Positions 25,285-34,516 of a stretch of DNA of 64,000 nucleotides are shown in pieces (the first letter of the stretch is position 1; each line of letters starts with the position of its first letter). This stretch comes from CAVYGM01 sp963768025 (lineage in GTDB: Bacteria > Bacteroidota > Bacteroidia > Cytophagales > Spirosomataceae): the NCBI GenBank assembly GCA_963768025.1, contig CAVYGM010000010.1:248001-312000 (forward strand). Direction: 5' to 3'. Under the pieces are notes generated by a model that saw only the letters and a program-made list of their open reading frames with translations, was not told where the DNA came from and made no database searches. The position numbers and the translations under genes were made by a program.

Positions 25285-27464
25285 AATAGGCGACGCCAGA
25301 AGGCTTCTTCCAGTTTGGGTTCGCTACGGTACGAAGGGTTAGTTTTTCGGGAGGGCTCCGTGAGTGGGAGCAGGAATGCCCGCAGCCGTTGCTTTTCCTC
25401 GGCGGATAGGGATTTGCCGCCGGCCAGTTTTTGCAGGGTGCCTACTACTTCCCAGTTTTTCAGCCCGCTGTTGATCACCCGTTCGGCGAGTTGGGCACCG
25501 GCTTGCTGTACTTCCTGCTTTTGGGAGGATGTCAGTTTGCTAAGTTCCAGATATCCCAGCAATCGGGCGGCTTTGGCGGCAAGTTGCTCCTGCTCGTACG
25601 TATGCTGTTGCTGATAGCGCGCATTCACTTTATCCAACTCACCCGTCAGGCGAGTTTCTTTTTCTTTGAGCGGAGGGGGGTCAAACCCGCTTTTCTTTGC
25701 GTAGGTACGGGCTTTCTGCTGGGCCGATTTGAGGTATTCCAGGGCTTTGTTTTCGTAGGGAAGCGCTTTTTCGGGCTCGTACAGCCGCAGGTGCAGTTCC
25801 GACTGCCACATTTGTTCCAGTGCCATTTTCAGCAGGCTGCGGGTGGATTGTTCGTAGAAGGTATTTACCTCCCCGTCGTCGTGCGCATGCACGTACTGCT
25901 CCATCAGGGCGGCCAGCGGGTCCTGCTGCTCCGAAGGGGAGGAAGCGTGGTCGTGGTCATGCTGGGACACATCTACCTGAGTTGCATGCTCCTCTTCGGT
26001 ATCGTGTTTGTGTTCAAAGCCTTCCAGGAGATTACCCGTTTCGCTCCCCGTGGACCCGGTGGGAGGGCCACCGCCGCCAATGTTCGTTTCAAATTCTTCC
26101 CCCATAAATTGTCCGTAGCGCAACCGCAGGACTTTCTGGTCAAAACCGATTTCGTTGGACGCGCTGTTAAATTCTTTGGCGGTGATCTTTTTTCGTTTTG
26201 CAATCAGCTTTTCGGTATCAATGATAATCTGCCGTTGGCTGCGGAAGTACTCGGGCATCCGGTTAACGGCCATCGTAGCCAATTCCGCCTCTTCCATCTG
26301 CGTGGTGTCGCGGTAGACGATGAAGTAGGTATCGGATTTGGTAAAATTCGCCTCCGGCTGCCGATTATCCACCGCCGCCCAGTAGTAGTACAGTTCATCG
26401 CCGGGGGCAAATTGCAGGGCTTTCAAGTCTAATACCTGGGTCAGGTTTGCTTCTTTGAAGCTGGATGGTTTCAACGGAAACCGCACTTCCCTGAATTTCA
26501 CACTCTCGCCCGATCCCCGCGCCAGGGTTGCTACGATAAAAGCTTGTTGTACCCTAAAATCGTCGGAGATTTTGGCGGCAACGGTGATTTTCTTCGGATC
26601 GTTGAGAAGATGATAGCGGTAAAACTCCTTGCTAGCGGGCATGATTTTGGGCGGCGCGTCGGGCTGTGCTTCGAGGCGGTAAAAATCGGTTTGAAGTACC
26701 AAAGAATCTTTCCGATACGCTTTGAGCGTATACAGACCCGAGCGAACCAATCGGTCGCTGTACTCAAACTGCCCCTTGACCTCTCGAAAGGCGACCTCCT
26801 GGTTTCGGCTATCCGACAAGCGAAGCGATAGGCCCTGAGGGTTCAGGAGCTGGACCTTCCACGTGAGCCGCGATCCGGTCAGGGCAGAGATATTCAGATC
26901 CGAAGACTGAGTACCCTGCAAACCAGAATAAGCTGGCGGTTCGATGCGCACCTGCATGGATTTGACTCCCATCGGCAGCGACTGCACCTGAGGGGGAGTC
27001 AGCAACTCACGGGTGCTCTGCCGGATATCGGTAGGCGAAGAGGCCAGGAAAGGCAGTACCCAGTGTACGAGGAGCGCCATCAGAAGTAGGAGACCGTAGG
27101 GCCACAAGCGGGTAAAAAGCACGCGCGGAGTTGGTAGCTCAGCTACTTGCGCGTAGAGGCGTTCGAGCTGCATTTGCTCGGCTACATTAGGCTCCTCTTT
27201 GTCCAGCAGCGCCAGGCTGTACTCCGTACCCTTTACTTTCTGGTGAATCAGTCCAAGGGCCTCCTGTTTTTTGGGTTTATAAAGCTGGGTACTAAACACT
27301 CCCACGACTACGCCCGCCACCAAACCGCCGAGTTGAAATACTACCTGGTCGGTTATCGCCGAAACCAGCACAAACGCCGCCGCACCCAGCAGCAGGCAGC
27401 GCAGCAGAGCATTGGCGTACAGCTGGTATTTTACCAAGTCAATAAGGCGTTTCAGTTCGTTCAT
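25281..27464 (-). CDS. DUF4175-like large membrane protein
   Basis: A 727-residue protein with two N-terminal membrane helices (LRCLLLGAAAFVLVSAITD and LWPYGLLLLMALLVHWVLPF), then a large periplasmic part. That part has Ig-like stretches (QVRIEPPAYSGL, LYTLKAYRKDS), a His/Asp-rich segment (HDTEEEHATQVDVSQHDHDHAS) that could bind metal, and a long helical C-terminus. The pattern resembles DUF4175 proteins, and a larger one is encoded at 55730-59260. I place the start at ATG 27464: the longer frame (27662) would overlap the BatA-like gene by 200 bases, while MNELKRLIDLVKYQLYAN is a natural cytoplasmic start. It overlaps both neighbours by 4 bases, so it belongs to the MoxR-DUF58-BatA operon. 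Confidence 0.7.
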   Translation of the reverse strand: MNELKRLIDLVKYQLYANALLRCLLLGAAAFVLVSAITDQVVFQLGGLVAGVVVGVFSTQLYKPKKQEALGLIHQKVKGTEYSLALLDKEEPNVAEQMQLERLYAQVAELPTPRVLFTRLWPYGLLLLMALLVHWVLPFLASSPTDIRQSTRELLTPPQVQSLPMGVKSMQVRIEPPAYSGLQGTQSSDLNISALTGSRLTWKVQLLNPQGLSLRLSDSRNQEVAFREVKGQFEYSDRLVRSGLYTLKAYRKDSLVLQTDFYRLEAQPDAPPKIMPASKEFYRYHLLNDPKKITVAAKISDDFRVQQAFIVATLARGSGESVKFREVRFPLKPSSFKEANLTQVLDLKALQFAPGDELYYYWAAVDNRQPEANFTKSDTYFIVYRDTTQMEEAELATMAVNRMPEYFRSQRQIIIDTEKLIAKRKKITAKEFNSASNEIGFDQKVLRLRYGQFMGEEFETNIGGGGPPTGSTGSETGNLLEGFEHKHDTEEEHATQVDVSQHDHDHASSPSEQQDPLAALMEQYVHAHDDGEVNTFYEQSTRSLLKMALEQMWQSELHLRLYEPEKALPYENKALEYLKSAQQKARTYAKKSGFDPPPLKEKETRLTGELDKVNARYQQQHTYEQEQLAAKAARLLGYLELSKLTSSQKQEVQQAGAQLAERVINSGLKNWEVVGTLQKLAGGKSLSAEEKQRLRAFLLPLTEPSRKTNPSYRSEPKLEEAFWRRLL

Positions 27465-28649
27465 GCGTTTTTGATGAGCGCCAAACCACGTTCTAACGTA
27501 ACCAGAACGAGTAAGATGATAAAAAAGATTCGCTGCGTACCCATCGAGGAGGCTCCGGAGGTGGGTTTCGTGGGTTTGAATAAGGTGGTCAACTCTGCCT
27601 GTGTCAAAGGCGCGGATGCACCTGCGAGGCCAATATGATTGAGAATTTGTTCTCCCAGCCATTCGGGAAGCTGCCCACTCGCTACCATCGGGGACGCCTG
27701 AGGCGTAAGGGTGTCAGAGGTATACACCACGTTGGGAAAAACTGACTTGCCCACCTGACCCGTCACTACATAAAGCGTAGCAGGACGAACTAAAGCTGGG
27801 ACATAATTGGTAGACTAGCGCTATGTAGTCGTTAGCCGTAGCATCTATTGTTAGTTCCAAACCATACACCTCCGCGAAAGCGCGCAACGCGGCCTCTACC
27901 GTTTTGCGTTCGTCGGGATTTTTGACATCAATCCGTATAGGCAAAGGGCCTGCTCCTACCGGTTCGGAAGCGAAGGTGATGTCGGGATCCTGGTTTCCAA
28001 CCCGAAGGCGGTTGTCAGCGTTGATGTAGAGTTTTTGGTTGTTCGTCACGAGTCGGTAGGGCCGGATAGGGCGGTTCAGACTGTCGGATGCAGCGTGTAA
28101 TTGAAAGTCGATGGGGGTTTGTACCTGAGGGATTTGGGACAACCCACGACTATTTTTTATGTAAAGATGGAGCGCTACTTCGTCGCGCGTCAGTTGGTTT
28201 ATGACGGTTTGCAGCAGGACCGGCGACATAGCTTCGGCGTCGGTCGGAGAAACCGGAAGTTCGTCGGCCCGGCGTGGCGTCGGTGCAATCCAATAGATGG
28301 CTTCCCCTTGCTGCTGCGCTTCTTCCAATTCAAAACGGTAGTTATCCACTACAAACGCATCGGGCTGCACCAAATGCACCTTTTGCCGGGTAGCGGAAGC
28401 CGGCTTAATTCTGAAAAAGGGTTCGCTCAGCATCAGCGCCAGTATAATCACAATCAGGCAGCGGAGTGCCAGGAGAAGGAGCTGGTCAAGGCGGAGTCCC
28501 CGCTGCGATTGCTGACTTTTTTCAAGCAGCCATTGCGTGGCCGCCCAGGCCAGTACTTTGCCTTTTTTCTGATGCCAGAAATGGATCGCAATCGGAATGG
28601 CTACGGCCAGGGTACCCCATAGCAGAGAGGGTTGTAGAAACTCCATCAT
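27461..28649 (-). pseudogene. BatA domain protein (N-terminal double-transmembrane), one frameshift
   Basis: The N-terminus MMEFLQPSLLWGTLAVAIPI, AIHFWHQKKGKVLAW and LRLDQLLLLALRCLIVIILA is the typical BatA N-terminal double-transmembrane region. The frame breaks near 27770-27790. The other frame continues (VRPATLYVVTGQVGKSVFPN...) to a C-terminal helix (IFFIILLVLVTLERGLALI) and stops at 27461. One indel restores an approximately 396-residue membrane protein. BatA-type proteins act with MoxR ATPases and DUF58/VWA proteins in envelope stress or complex assembly. The gene overlaps the DUF58 gene by 4 bases. Confidence 0.7.
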
Positions 28650-29512
28650 ACCTTTCGTTTGGCTAGGAAGTTTCGGATTACCAGCGCGATGGGGTCGCTC
28701 AATCGGGCCCGGATCAGATGTACGTGCGGCATCCGCAATGCATCGTCAAGGGTATCCAGGTACCTGGTAGCAGTTTGCCGGAAAGCATCCCGAACTGAAT
28801 CTGCGTCCAGCTCCACTTCCCGACCCGTTTCCAGATCCTTGAAGCGATGAAAGCCTTTCAGGTTAAAATCAATTTCCTGGTCCCCCAGAATTTGAAATAT
28901 AACGACTTCCCGGTGCGGGTTAGCCACGCTCTTAATGAGGTTCAACCATTCTTCATTCACTTGTAGGAAGTCTGTGGCCATGACCAGCATTTCCTTGCGT
29001 CGGGCGTAAAACTCCGGAAAAGCGGCGGCCTCGTTGCGCCATTCACCGCTCGCCTCGGCCTTTTCCAAGCCAAAAAGTATCTTTTGAAACGCCTGCTTGC
29101 CTTCATTGACCAGCGTTTGCAGGCTACCGTTTTGCAGCGTGTACAGGCTCATGGCATCTCCCTGCCGATAGCCGAGGTAAGCGAGCGACGCCAGTAGTAT
29201 TTGGGCGTACTGTAAACGGGAGGTAGCCCCTTCGGTATAGTTCATGGAACCGGACAAGTCCAGCAAAAACCGGATATGCAGGCTACTTTCGGTAGCCGAC
29301 TCCCGTACCTGATGCTTGCCCGTGCGGGCGTATAGTTTCCAGTCGATGCGCTTGGGATCGTCACCCGGTTCGTAGTGTCGGTACTGCTCAAACTCCGTTC
29401 CGGCTCCCGACCGCCGGCTATCGTGAATACCCAGCCAGAGCTCATCACTCACCACCTTTCCGGCGAGTTGCAGGTTGTTGAGTTTTACTAAGTCGTTGGT
29501 CAGGTGGGGCAT
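28646..29512 (-). CDS. DUF58 domain-containing protein
   Basis: A 288-residue cytoplasmic protein of the DUF58 family, related to von Willebrand A domains. The family signature is EFEQYRHYEPGDDPKRIDWK followed by LYARTGKHQVRE. A MIDAS-like metal site, LLDLSGSMN, follows at about residue 90. DUF58 proteins are nearly always encoded next to MoxR ATPases and are thought to be their partners or adaptors. Here the MoxR gene lies about 550 bases upstream, separated by the inserted DUF4160/DUF2442 pair. The stop overlaps the BatA-like gene's start. Confidence 0.88.
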   Translation of the reverse strand: MPHLTNDLVKLNNLQLAGKVVSDELWLGIHDSRRSGAGTEFEQYRHYEPGDDPKRIDWKLYARTGKHQVRESATESSLHIRFLLDLSGSMNYTEGATSRLQYAQILLASLAYLGYRQGDAMSLYTLQNGSLQTLVNEGKQAFQKILFGLEKAEASGEWRNEAAAFPEFYARRKEMLVMATDFLQVNEEWLNLIKSVANPHREVVIFQILGDQEIDFNLKGFHRFKDLETGREVELDADSVRDAFRQTATRYLDTLDDALRMPHVHLIRARLSDPIALVIRNFLAKRKV

Positions 29513-29552
29513 GGGGGTGTGCTATTGAGTAAGTTCTGGATACGGAAATAGA

Positions 29553-29789
29553 TCAATCCAATAAGTTCTTTACCAGGATGTCTTCATTCAGTTCCGACCA
29601 GTGGATACCTTCCCCATTCCCAATCAATCGCCAAGTGGTAAGCTGTGCAGTTGTCGCATTCCTGAGCCTTGGGAACCACTCCAAGGAAACCGCCAATTCT
29701 CTTCCATCTTCCAGCAATACAACCATCTTATCTTCCGTGAAAGATACTCCGGTGGCAGTATGTGATTTATTAATAGTCAAAAAACTCAT
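29553..29789 (-). CDS. DUF2442 domain-containing protein
   Basis: A 78-residue protein (start MSFLTINKS at 29789) with VSFTEDKMVVLLEDGREL and SLEWFPRLRNAT, then WRLIGNGEGIHWSELNEDI, which is the DUF2442 pattern. The longer frame from 29825 only adds codons that lie within the upstream DUF4160 gene. DUF4160 and DUF2442 genes commonly form a two-gene unit resembling a toxin-antitoxin arrangement; no activity has been established to my knowledge. The 20-base overlap with DUF4160 supports joint translation. The pair interrupts the MoxR-DUF58 neighbourhood. Confidence 0.8.
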   Translation of the reverse strand: MSFLTINKSHTATGVSFTEDKMVVLLEDGRELAVSLEWFPRLRNATTAQLTTWRLIGNGEGIHWSELNEDILVKNLLD

Positions 29790-30012
29790 CCCATTTTTCT
29801 TTAAAGAGTTCAATATCCTCCTCAATCAAGTTACGAATTTCCCGCAGCTCTTTTGCGTTGAATTTACTGGATTGAACAATCTCTGTTGGCTGAACAATCA
29901 AAAATTTCGCTGTCTTGTCTTGTTTTCTCTTTCAACGTGGATATGCCTTGGCAAATGCTCATTGCTATAAAAGAAAAATCGGTATCCATTTTTTTTTCAG
30001 AACTGTCGGCAT
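29770..30012 (-). pseudogene. DUF4160 protein, frameshifted in an A9 tract
   Basis: Start ATG 30012: MPTVLKK, then nine A's (minus strand, 29989-29997). With nine, the frame runs to a stop after 15 codons. With eight it reads KKNGYRFFFYSNEHLPRHIH and then EIVQSSKFNAKELREIRNLI..., ending KEKWDEFFDY and TAA at 29770-29772. This is an exact DUF4160 protein of 80 residues. The defect is therefore one extra base in a homopolymer. It may be a sequencing error, a true loss, or a slippage (phase-variation) switch. The gene overlaps the DUF2442 gene by 20 bases. Confidence 0.7.
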
Positions 30013-30061
30013 AGTAAGCAAAAAGAAAAATGCTTTCCTGTTAGTGGGCTTGCAATGAATA

Positions 30062-31057
30062 CTATACCTTCACCGCCTTTATCAACTCCCCAATGACGCG
30101 ATCCGTAGTGATCCCTTCGGCTTCTGCTTTAAAATTGAGGGCAATGCGGTGGCGGAGTATCGGATAGGCCAGCGTATGGATATCCTCAGGCACTACCGAA
30201 AAACGACCATGTAGTACCGCATTGGCTTTGGCACACAATACCAGCGCCTGCCCGGCCCGAGGACCAGCGCCCCAGTCGCACCACTGCTTCACAAAGTCGG
30301 ACGGGCTGTCCTCCGGACGGGTGGCCCGCACGAGTCGATTGATATAGCCAATCAGCTCGTCGCTGATATGAACCTGCCGGGTAAGTAGCTGCAAATCAAT
30401 AATATCCTGATCCGTCAGGATGGTTTCCAAGACCGGCCGGGCAGTACCTGTAGTGCTTTTCAGTACGTTCAGCTCCTCCTGTTCCGAGGGATAATCCAGC
30501 TTTACGTACAGCAGAAAACGATCCAACTGCGCTTCGGGCAGCGGGTAGGTACCCGCCTGTTCAATGGGGTTCTGGGTAGCAATGATCAGGAACGGCCGAG
30601 GTAGCGCGTAGTCGGTGCCGGCGTAGGTTACTGTGCCTTCCTGCATCGCTTCCAGTAGGGCCGCCTGCGTTTTGGGCGGTGTCCGGTTGATCTCATCGGC
30701 CAGCACCACGTGTGCGAAGAGGGGGCCTTGGTTGAATTTGAAGAACTTCTTGCCCGTTTCGTGATCCTCTTCCAGAATCTCCGTGCCCACAATGTCGCCC
30801 GGCATCAGATCGGGCGTAAACTGCACGCGCTTGAAACTCATGTCCAGCGCCTCGGACATCGTTCTGACCATCAAGGTTTTGGCCAGTCCAGGTACACCTT
30901 CCAGCAGACAGTGGCCTCCGGCCAGTAAGGCAATAAGTATCTCACTGATGGCTTCCTGCTGACCGACAATGACTTTACCGATTTCCTGCCGCAAGGCGGG
31001 AAGTTTGGCTACTAATGCTTTGTAGTGACTTAAATCCGTCGTCGTGGTGTTATTCAA
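30062..31057 (-). CDS. MoxR family AAA+ ATPase
   Basis: A 331-residue AAA+ ATPase of the MoxR class. Walker A is LLEGVPGLAKT, Walker B VVLADEINRTPPKTQAALLE, sensor 1 IIATQNPIEQAGTYPLPEAQ, followed by the arginine-finger region DRFLLYVKLDYPS and the C-terminal lid (RATRPEDSP... DWGAGPRAGQALVLCAKANA). I use TTG 31057 as the start: the open frame back to 31198 overlaps the DinB-like gene, and residues after the TTG (NNTTTTDLSHYKALVAKLP) are the usual MoxR N-terminus. MoxR proteins act as chaperones that insert cofactors or assemble membrane complexes with DUF58/BatA partners encoded downstream. Confidence 0.88.
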   Translation of the reverse strand: MNNTTTTDLSHYKALVAKLPALRQEIGKVIVGQQEAISEILIALLAGGHCLLEGVPGLAKTLMVRTMSEALDMSFKRVQFTPDLMPGDIVGTEILEEDHETGKKFFKFNQGPLFAHVVLADEINRTPPKTQAALLEAMQEGTVTYAGTDYALPRPFLIIATQNPIEQAGTYPLPEAQLDRFLLYVKLDYPSEQEELNVLKSTTGTARPVLETILTDQDIIDLQLLTRQVHISDELIGYINRLVRATRPEDSPSDFVKQWCDWGAGPRAGQALVLCAKANAVLHGRFSVVPEDIHTLAYPILRHRIALNFKAEAEGITTDRVIGELIKAVKV

Positions 31058-31094
31058 CTGATGAGTGTCTAATTGAGTAAAAAAAATAGTGAGG

Positions 31095-31541
31095 CTATTT
31101 ATCCAAAAGCCTTCGATGATAATTGACTTGTCCCAAATGATACGCCAAATGCGTAGAAAGATGAACGAGGAAAAACCCGGTCGAAACTTTGGATTCAAAA
31201 ATTTGAACCGAGGCGTCTGCCTTCACCTGTTCTTCGGTAAGTTTATCAAGTGTTAGATCCACAATGCGGGCTGTTTCTATAATTTTCTCGACAAGAACCG
31301 CACGGGGTACATGTTTTGCGGAAAATTCCAGTTCTCTGTTTCTGACATAGCCGGATGCTCCAAGTTCGGCTCCAATATACGTGTTCAGATTCCCAATCAA
31401 ATGCAAGCACAGATTCCCCGCCGAGTTCGCAATATTTTCCTCAACGAGCCATATTGACTTCTCTTGGTTATAAAGCTCAATTTCCAGTTTTAATTTGCCT
31501 AGATCCCGTCTGAACAAAGATTTCAGTGTATCAATTAGCAT
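31095..31541 (-). CDS. DinB-like/DUF1572 family protein
   Basis: A 148-residue four-helix-bundle protein of the DinB superfamily (DUF1572 type). Candidate metal-binding histidines are visible in LCLHLIGNLNTYIGAELG and in HLSTHLAYHLGQVNYHRR, the expected spacing of the three-histidine site. These proteins are often thiol-dependent transferases or of unknown function. It lies between the DUF4159 and MoxR genes in the same direction, but its narrow taxonomic pattern elsewhere suggests an insertion in the cluster (inference). Confidence 0.75.
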   Translation of the reverse strand: MLIDTLKSLFRRDLGKLKLEIELYNQEKSIWLVEENIANSAGNLCLHLIGNLNTYIGAELGASGYVRNRELEFSAKHVPRAVLVEKIIETARIVDLTLDKLTEEQVKADASVQIFESKVSTGFFLVHLSTHLAYHLGQVNYHRRLLDK

Positions 31542-31754
31542 AGGTATACCGTTGCAAGGTGCTCGCTTAATTTCATTGGTCTAACGCAAATTATGGGTAA
31601 TTTTCCCCTATCGTGAAATCCCTCTCCTTGGAGGAGAAGGATTTAGGATGAGGTAAAAGAAAGCAGAATATTTCTGTAAATACTTATGAATAAAGATACT
31701 CACAATCAGTATTTTGTCTTCATATTTATCCTAATTCCATTAGTCTATAGGTTA

Positions 31755-32372
31755 TCAGGCCGTTAATGCATACATAATAATATTGACTCCAAACTTAGTA
31801 TTATCCTCCGCCAGAAAACGCTTATTTCTGAAATCGTAGTCCCACTCGCAGCCATAGTCCTTGTTGCTGTACAAAACCCCTATTCGTCCATCAACGATTA
31901 CAGCTTTGAGATAATCATGTACCAAATCGTCCCCCCAGCCATTCAGCTCGAAAGAAGTAGTGGGCGGGCCTTCCTTGAATTCGAAAAAGCAGGAGTAAAT
32001 GGGGTGGTCGTTCGGAATCTTCTGCAAGGCCTTCGGACCAAAAGTTCGGCTCATTTCCTGCTCAAAGGATTTGGCAAAAAGTCCGTCAATATCGTGGTTG
32101 CAGTCATCTACGAATACAAAGCCCCCGTTCTGCACATACTGCTGGAACGACTCCCGTTCCGGGGTCGAGAACTCCACCAGCTTATGACCACTCAGGTAGC
32201 AAAACGGACTCTTAAAAATCTCCGGACTCCCCAGCTGCACCGTTTTCTCTTTTTCATCTACGGGCAGCGTGGTATACTCAATCAGCGAATGCAGGATATT
32301 GGAAGGCATGCGCTGATCGGTATCCCAGTCACCAGAGATGTATTGGATTCGGGTAAATACAAAAGGTTTCAT
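31755..32372 (-). CDS. DUF4159 domain-containing protein
   Basis: A 205-residue protein matching DUF4159: FTRIQYISGDWDTDQRMPSN near the N-terminus, FVFVDDCNHDIDGLF in the middle (Asp-rich, Rossmann/GATase-like), and GRIGVLYSNKDYGCEWDYDF near the end. There is no signal peptide. In other Bacteroidota DUF4159 occurs beside MoxR-DUF58-BatA genes, often as a domain of the BatA-like membrane proteins, and here it is a separate gene in the same train. Function is unknown. Confidence 0.82.
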   Translation of the reverse strand: MKPFVFTRIQYISGDWDTDQRMPSNILHSLIEYTTLPVDEKEKTVQLGSPEIFKSPFCYLSGHKLVEFSTPERESFQQYVQNGGFVFVDDCNHDIDGLFAKSFEQEMSRTFGPKALQKIPNDHPIYSCFFEFKEGPPTTSFELNGWGDDLVHDYLKAVIVDGRIGVLYSNKDYGCEWDYDFRNKRFLAEDNTKFGVNIIMYALTA

Positions 32373-32460
32373 GCGTGGCGGTCGGTTATCGGCCGTCGGC
32401 TATCGGCTTGGTAACTTATTATTGACGGGTAATGGAGCAAACTTAACGTTTTCAACATCA

Positions 32461-33132
32461 CTATTTTAGCAGGATTTTCTGCAAAGCATCCATATTGGCT
32501 TCTTTATCAAAAATAGCTCTTACCGGAATCTCAAAGCCCTTTACGCTCAGAGAAGTAAGGGTATGATCCTGATCTTCGTATAGTACCGCCACAGTAGCAA
32601 ATGCCATGGTGGCTTCTTCTAGCTGATATTGCTCTACTGCCTTTCGAACCGGATCAATGATCCAGTATTCTCGCACTCCGTGGGCTGCATAATCTTCAAA
32701 TTTGACGCCCCTTTCCCGGCCGGTAGTACTTCTGGACAGCACCTCTACGATCAGATCGGGAGCCGGATGCTCCATTTGGTCATCCTCAAACGAAGCGGCT
32801 ATATCAGAATTCCAATAGCAAATATCCGGTTCGTAGTCATTGCGTGTAAGGCCCACTAGCGCTTTTTTCGAATCAACGGCTCCCAAATCGTGACGCATGA
32901 CATAGTTCAGGAGCAGATTCTCCAGGTACTTCGTAGCATCCAAATGCCGCCGCTTGACGGGCGAGTGCATAATAATTTCACCATTAATAAACTCGGCTTT
33001 AACATCATCCGTTAGCCATTCCCGGAATGCCCGGCGCCGATTGGCTTCATTTGCCAAAATAGCCTGCGCGCGCTCAATGACCAGCAGGGCATCGGGGGCT
33101 TCCAAAAGATCGTTGACCCGGTTCTCTATCAT
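32461..33132 (-). CDS. Uma2 family endonuclease-like protein (DUF820)
   Basis: A 223-residue member of the Uma2/DUF820 family with a PD-(D/E)XK-like fold. Typical words are AEFINGEIIMHSPVKRRH, NDYEPDICYWNSD (catalytic Asp region), PAPDLIVEVLSRST (catalytic Glu) and KFEDYAAHGVREYWIIDP (Lys and the hallmark EYWIIDP). These genes multiply widely in Cytophagales and cyanobacteria. Their biological role is unproven despite the nuclease-like fold. It sits between the TldD/PmbA genes and DUF4159 and is probably a lone insertion. A second, partial relative lies at the right edge of the window. Confidence 0.85.
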   Translation of the reverse strand: MIENRVNDLLEAPDALLVIERAQAILANEANRRRAFREWLTDDVKAEFINGEIIMHSPVKRRHLDATKYLENLLLNYVMRHDLGAVDSKKALVGLTRNDYEPDICYWNSDIAASFEDDQMEHPAPDLIVEVLSRSTTGRERGVKFEDYAAHGVREYWIIDPVRKAVEQYQLEEATMAFATVAVLYEDQDHTLTSLSVKGFEIPVRAIFDKEANMDALQKILLK

Positions 33133-33171
33133 AGGACGTTTCGGTTTTCAGTTGTCTAAATCTAACGAAAA

Positions 33172-34508
33172 TTACACTGCGTCCGACAGACTGCTAAACG
33201 TAAACTCCCGGATTTTCATGGGCGGAATCAGGTAGTTCCGATCCGATTCCGTGCTGACGGTACGCTCCGGTTTGCCCAATGCTTCCAGGTTATTGAGCAT
33301 GATGATCGGACTTTCGTTGAAACGGAAGTTTTTGACCGGATGTTTGATTTTACCATTTTCAATATAAAAGGTACCGTCGCGGGTGAGGCCGGTAAGCAGC
33401 ATCGTTTGCGGGTCCACCGACCGGATGTACCAGAGTTTGGTAACCAGAATACCCCGCTTGGTACTTTTGATCATTTCTTCCAGCGAGGAGTTCCCCCCGC
33501 CATGATCACGTTGTTAGGGAAAGGGGTAGCTTTTACACCTTTTTTCTGCGCCCAGTAGCGTGAGTAAGCCAGGTTTTTGACTACTCCTTTTTCAATCCAG
33601 TTGATTTTTTCCTGCGGCCGCCCGTCGCCTGACCAGGGAGAAGCGGGTAGTTCGCGTTGGTCGGATCGGAGTAAATCGTTACCCGCTCGTCCACGATTTT
33701 TTCGCCCAGTTTGGATTTACCTCCCGGCTTGCTCAAAAACGACCGACCTTCGTCGGCGGAGCGGGCATCCAGGTTGAAGAAAGATGTTTTCGAGCAGAAC
33801 GGCAGCCGCCGTCGGTTCCAGAATTACGGTGTATTTACCCGGTTCCAGCGCCCGTGCATCTACCGAACCCAGGCATTTCTGAATGGCAATTTGGGTGGCG
33901 GATTCGGTATCCAGTTTATCAAAATCACTGAATCCCCGGATCACGTAACCCGACCCTTTACCGTCCGGCGTACGTACGGTCAGCGAGAAGTTGACGTTGG
34001 TACTTGGGTAGTAGGCAAAAAGACCTTTGGAGTTCATCATGGCCGAATAGCCACGGGTATCTTCCAGAAAACCCGCTGCTGCCAGATTTTTCTCGCGAGT
34101 CTGCGCCAGGCTTTTGGCTACTGCCTCAGCCCGCTTATCGGGATCTACACTGGCGGTAGATTCAAAGAAGCCCTTGGAATTACCATAGGTCTGTGCGCCC
34201 AACAAACCTACGTATTCCGGATTTTCGGGAGCAAGTTGGGCCAGTTCTTCGGATCGCCGTACTACTTTTTCGAGGGATGCATCGTCGAATTCATCGATGG
34301 TGGCAGTACCTACTTTTTTGCCAAAAGCCGATTGCACCGTAAGTTCTGGTTGATGAGCCCGCCGCTTGTCGAGACTTCGTTGCGGGCGTAGCGGATGTTG
34401 CCCCGCTCTTCGCCCAGCAAATTCACTTCGCATTCGTCGGCTTTGGAGTAGCTCAGCACCTTTTGTAAGCAAGGCTTTGGCTTCTGCTTCTGTTAGTATA
34501 ATTGACAT
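33172..34508 (-). pseudogene. PmbA/TldE-like metalloprotease-family protein, copy 1, frameshifted
   Basis: Fragments in different frames: MSIILTEAEAKALLTKGAEL from ATG 34508; FDDASLEKVVRRSEELAQLA, LEPGKYTVILEPTAAAVLLE to about 33780; then TRDGTFYIENGKIKHPVKNF to the stop at 33172. This is the non-catalytic PmbA/TldE partner type (no HExxxH seen). Frame changes lie near 34400, about 33770, and in the stretch 33480-33720 (for instance at the C run 33496-33501). It begins 8 bases after the stop of the tldD-like gene, so they form a pair. It has no signal peptide, unlike its TldD partner. Confidence 0.65.
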
Positions 34509-34516
34509 GTCTAAGC

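Noticed and set aside
25431..26432. 333-codon plus-strand open frame opposite the DUF4175-like gene
   Set aside because: Antisense shadow; no domain, and the minus-strand gene is in a tight operon.
31095..31198. Longer MoxR frame starting at 31198
   Set aside because: It would overlap the DinB-like gene by about 100 bases and add non-family residues; TTG 31057 is preferred.
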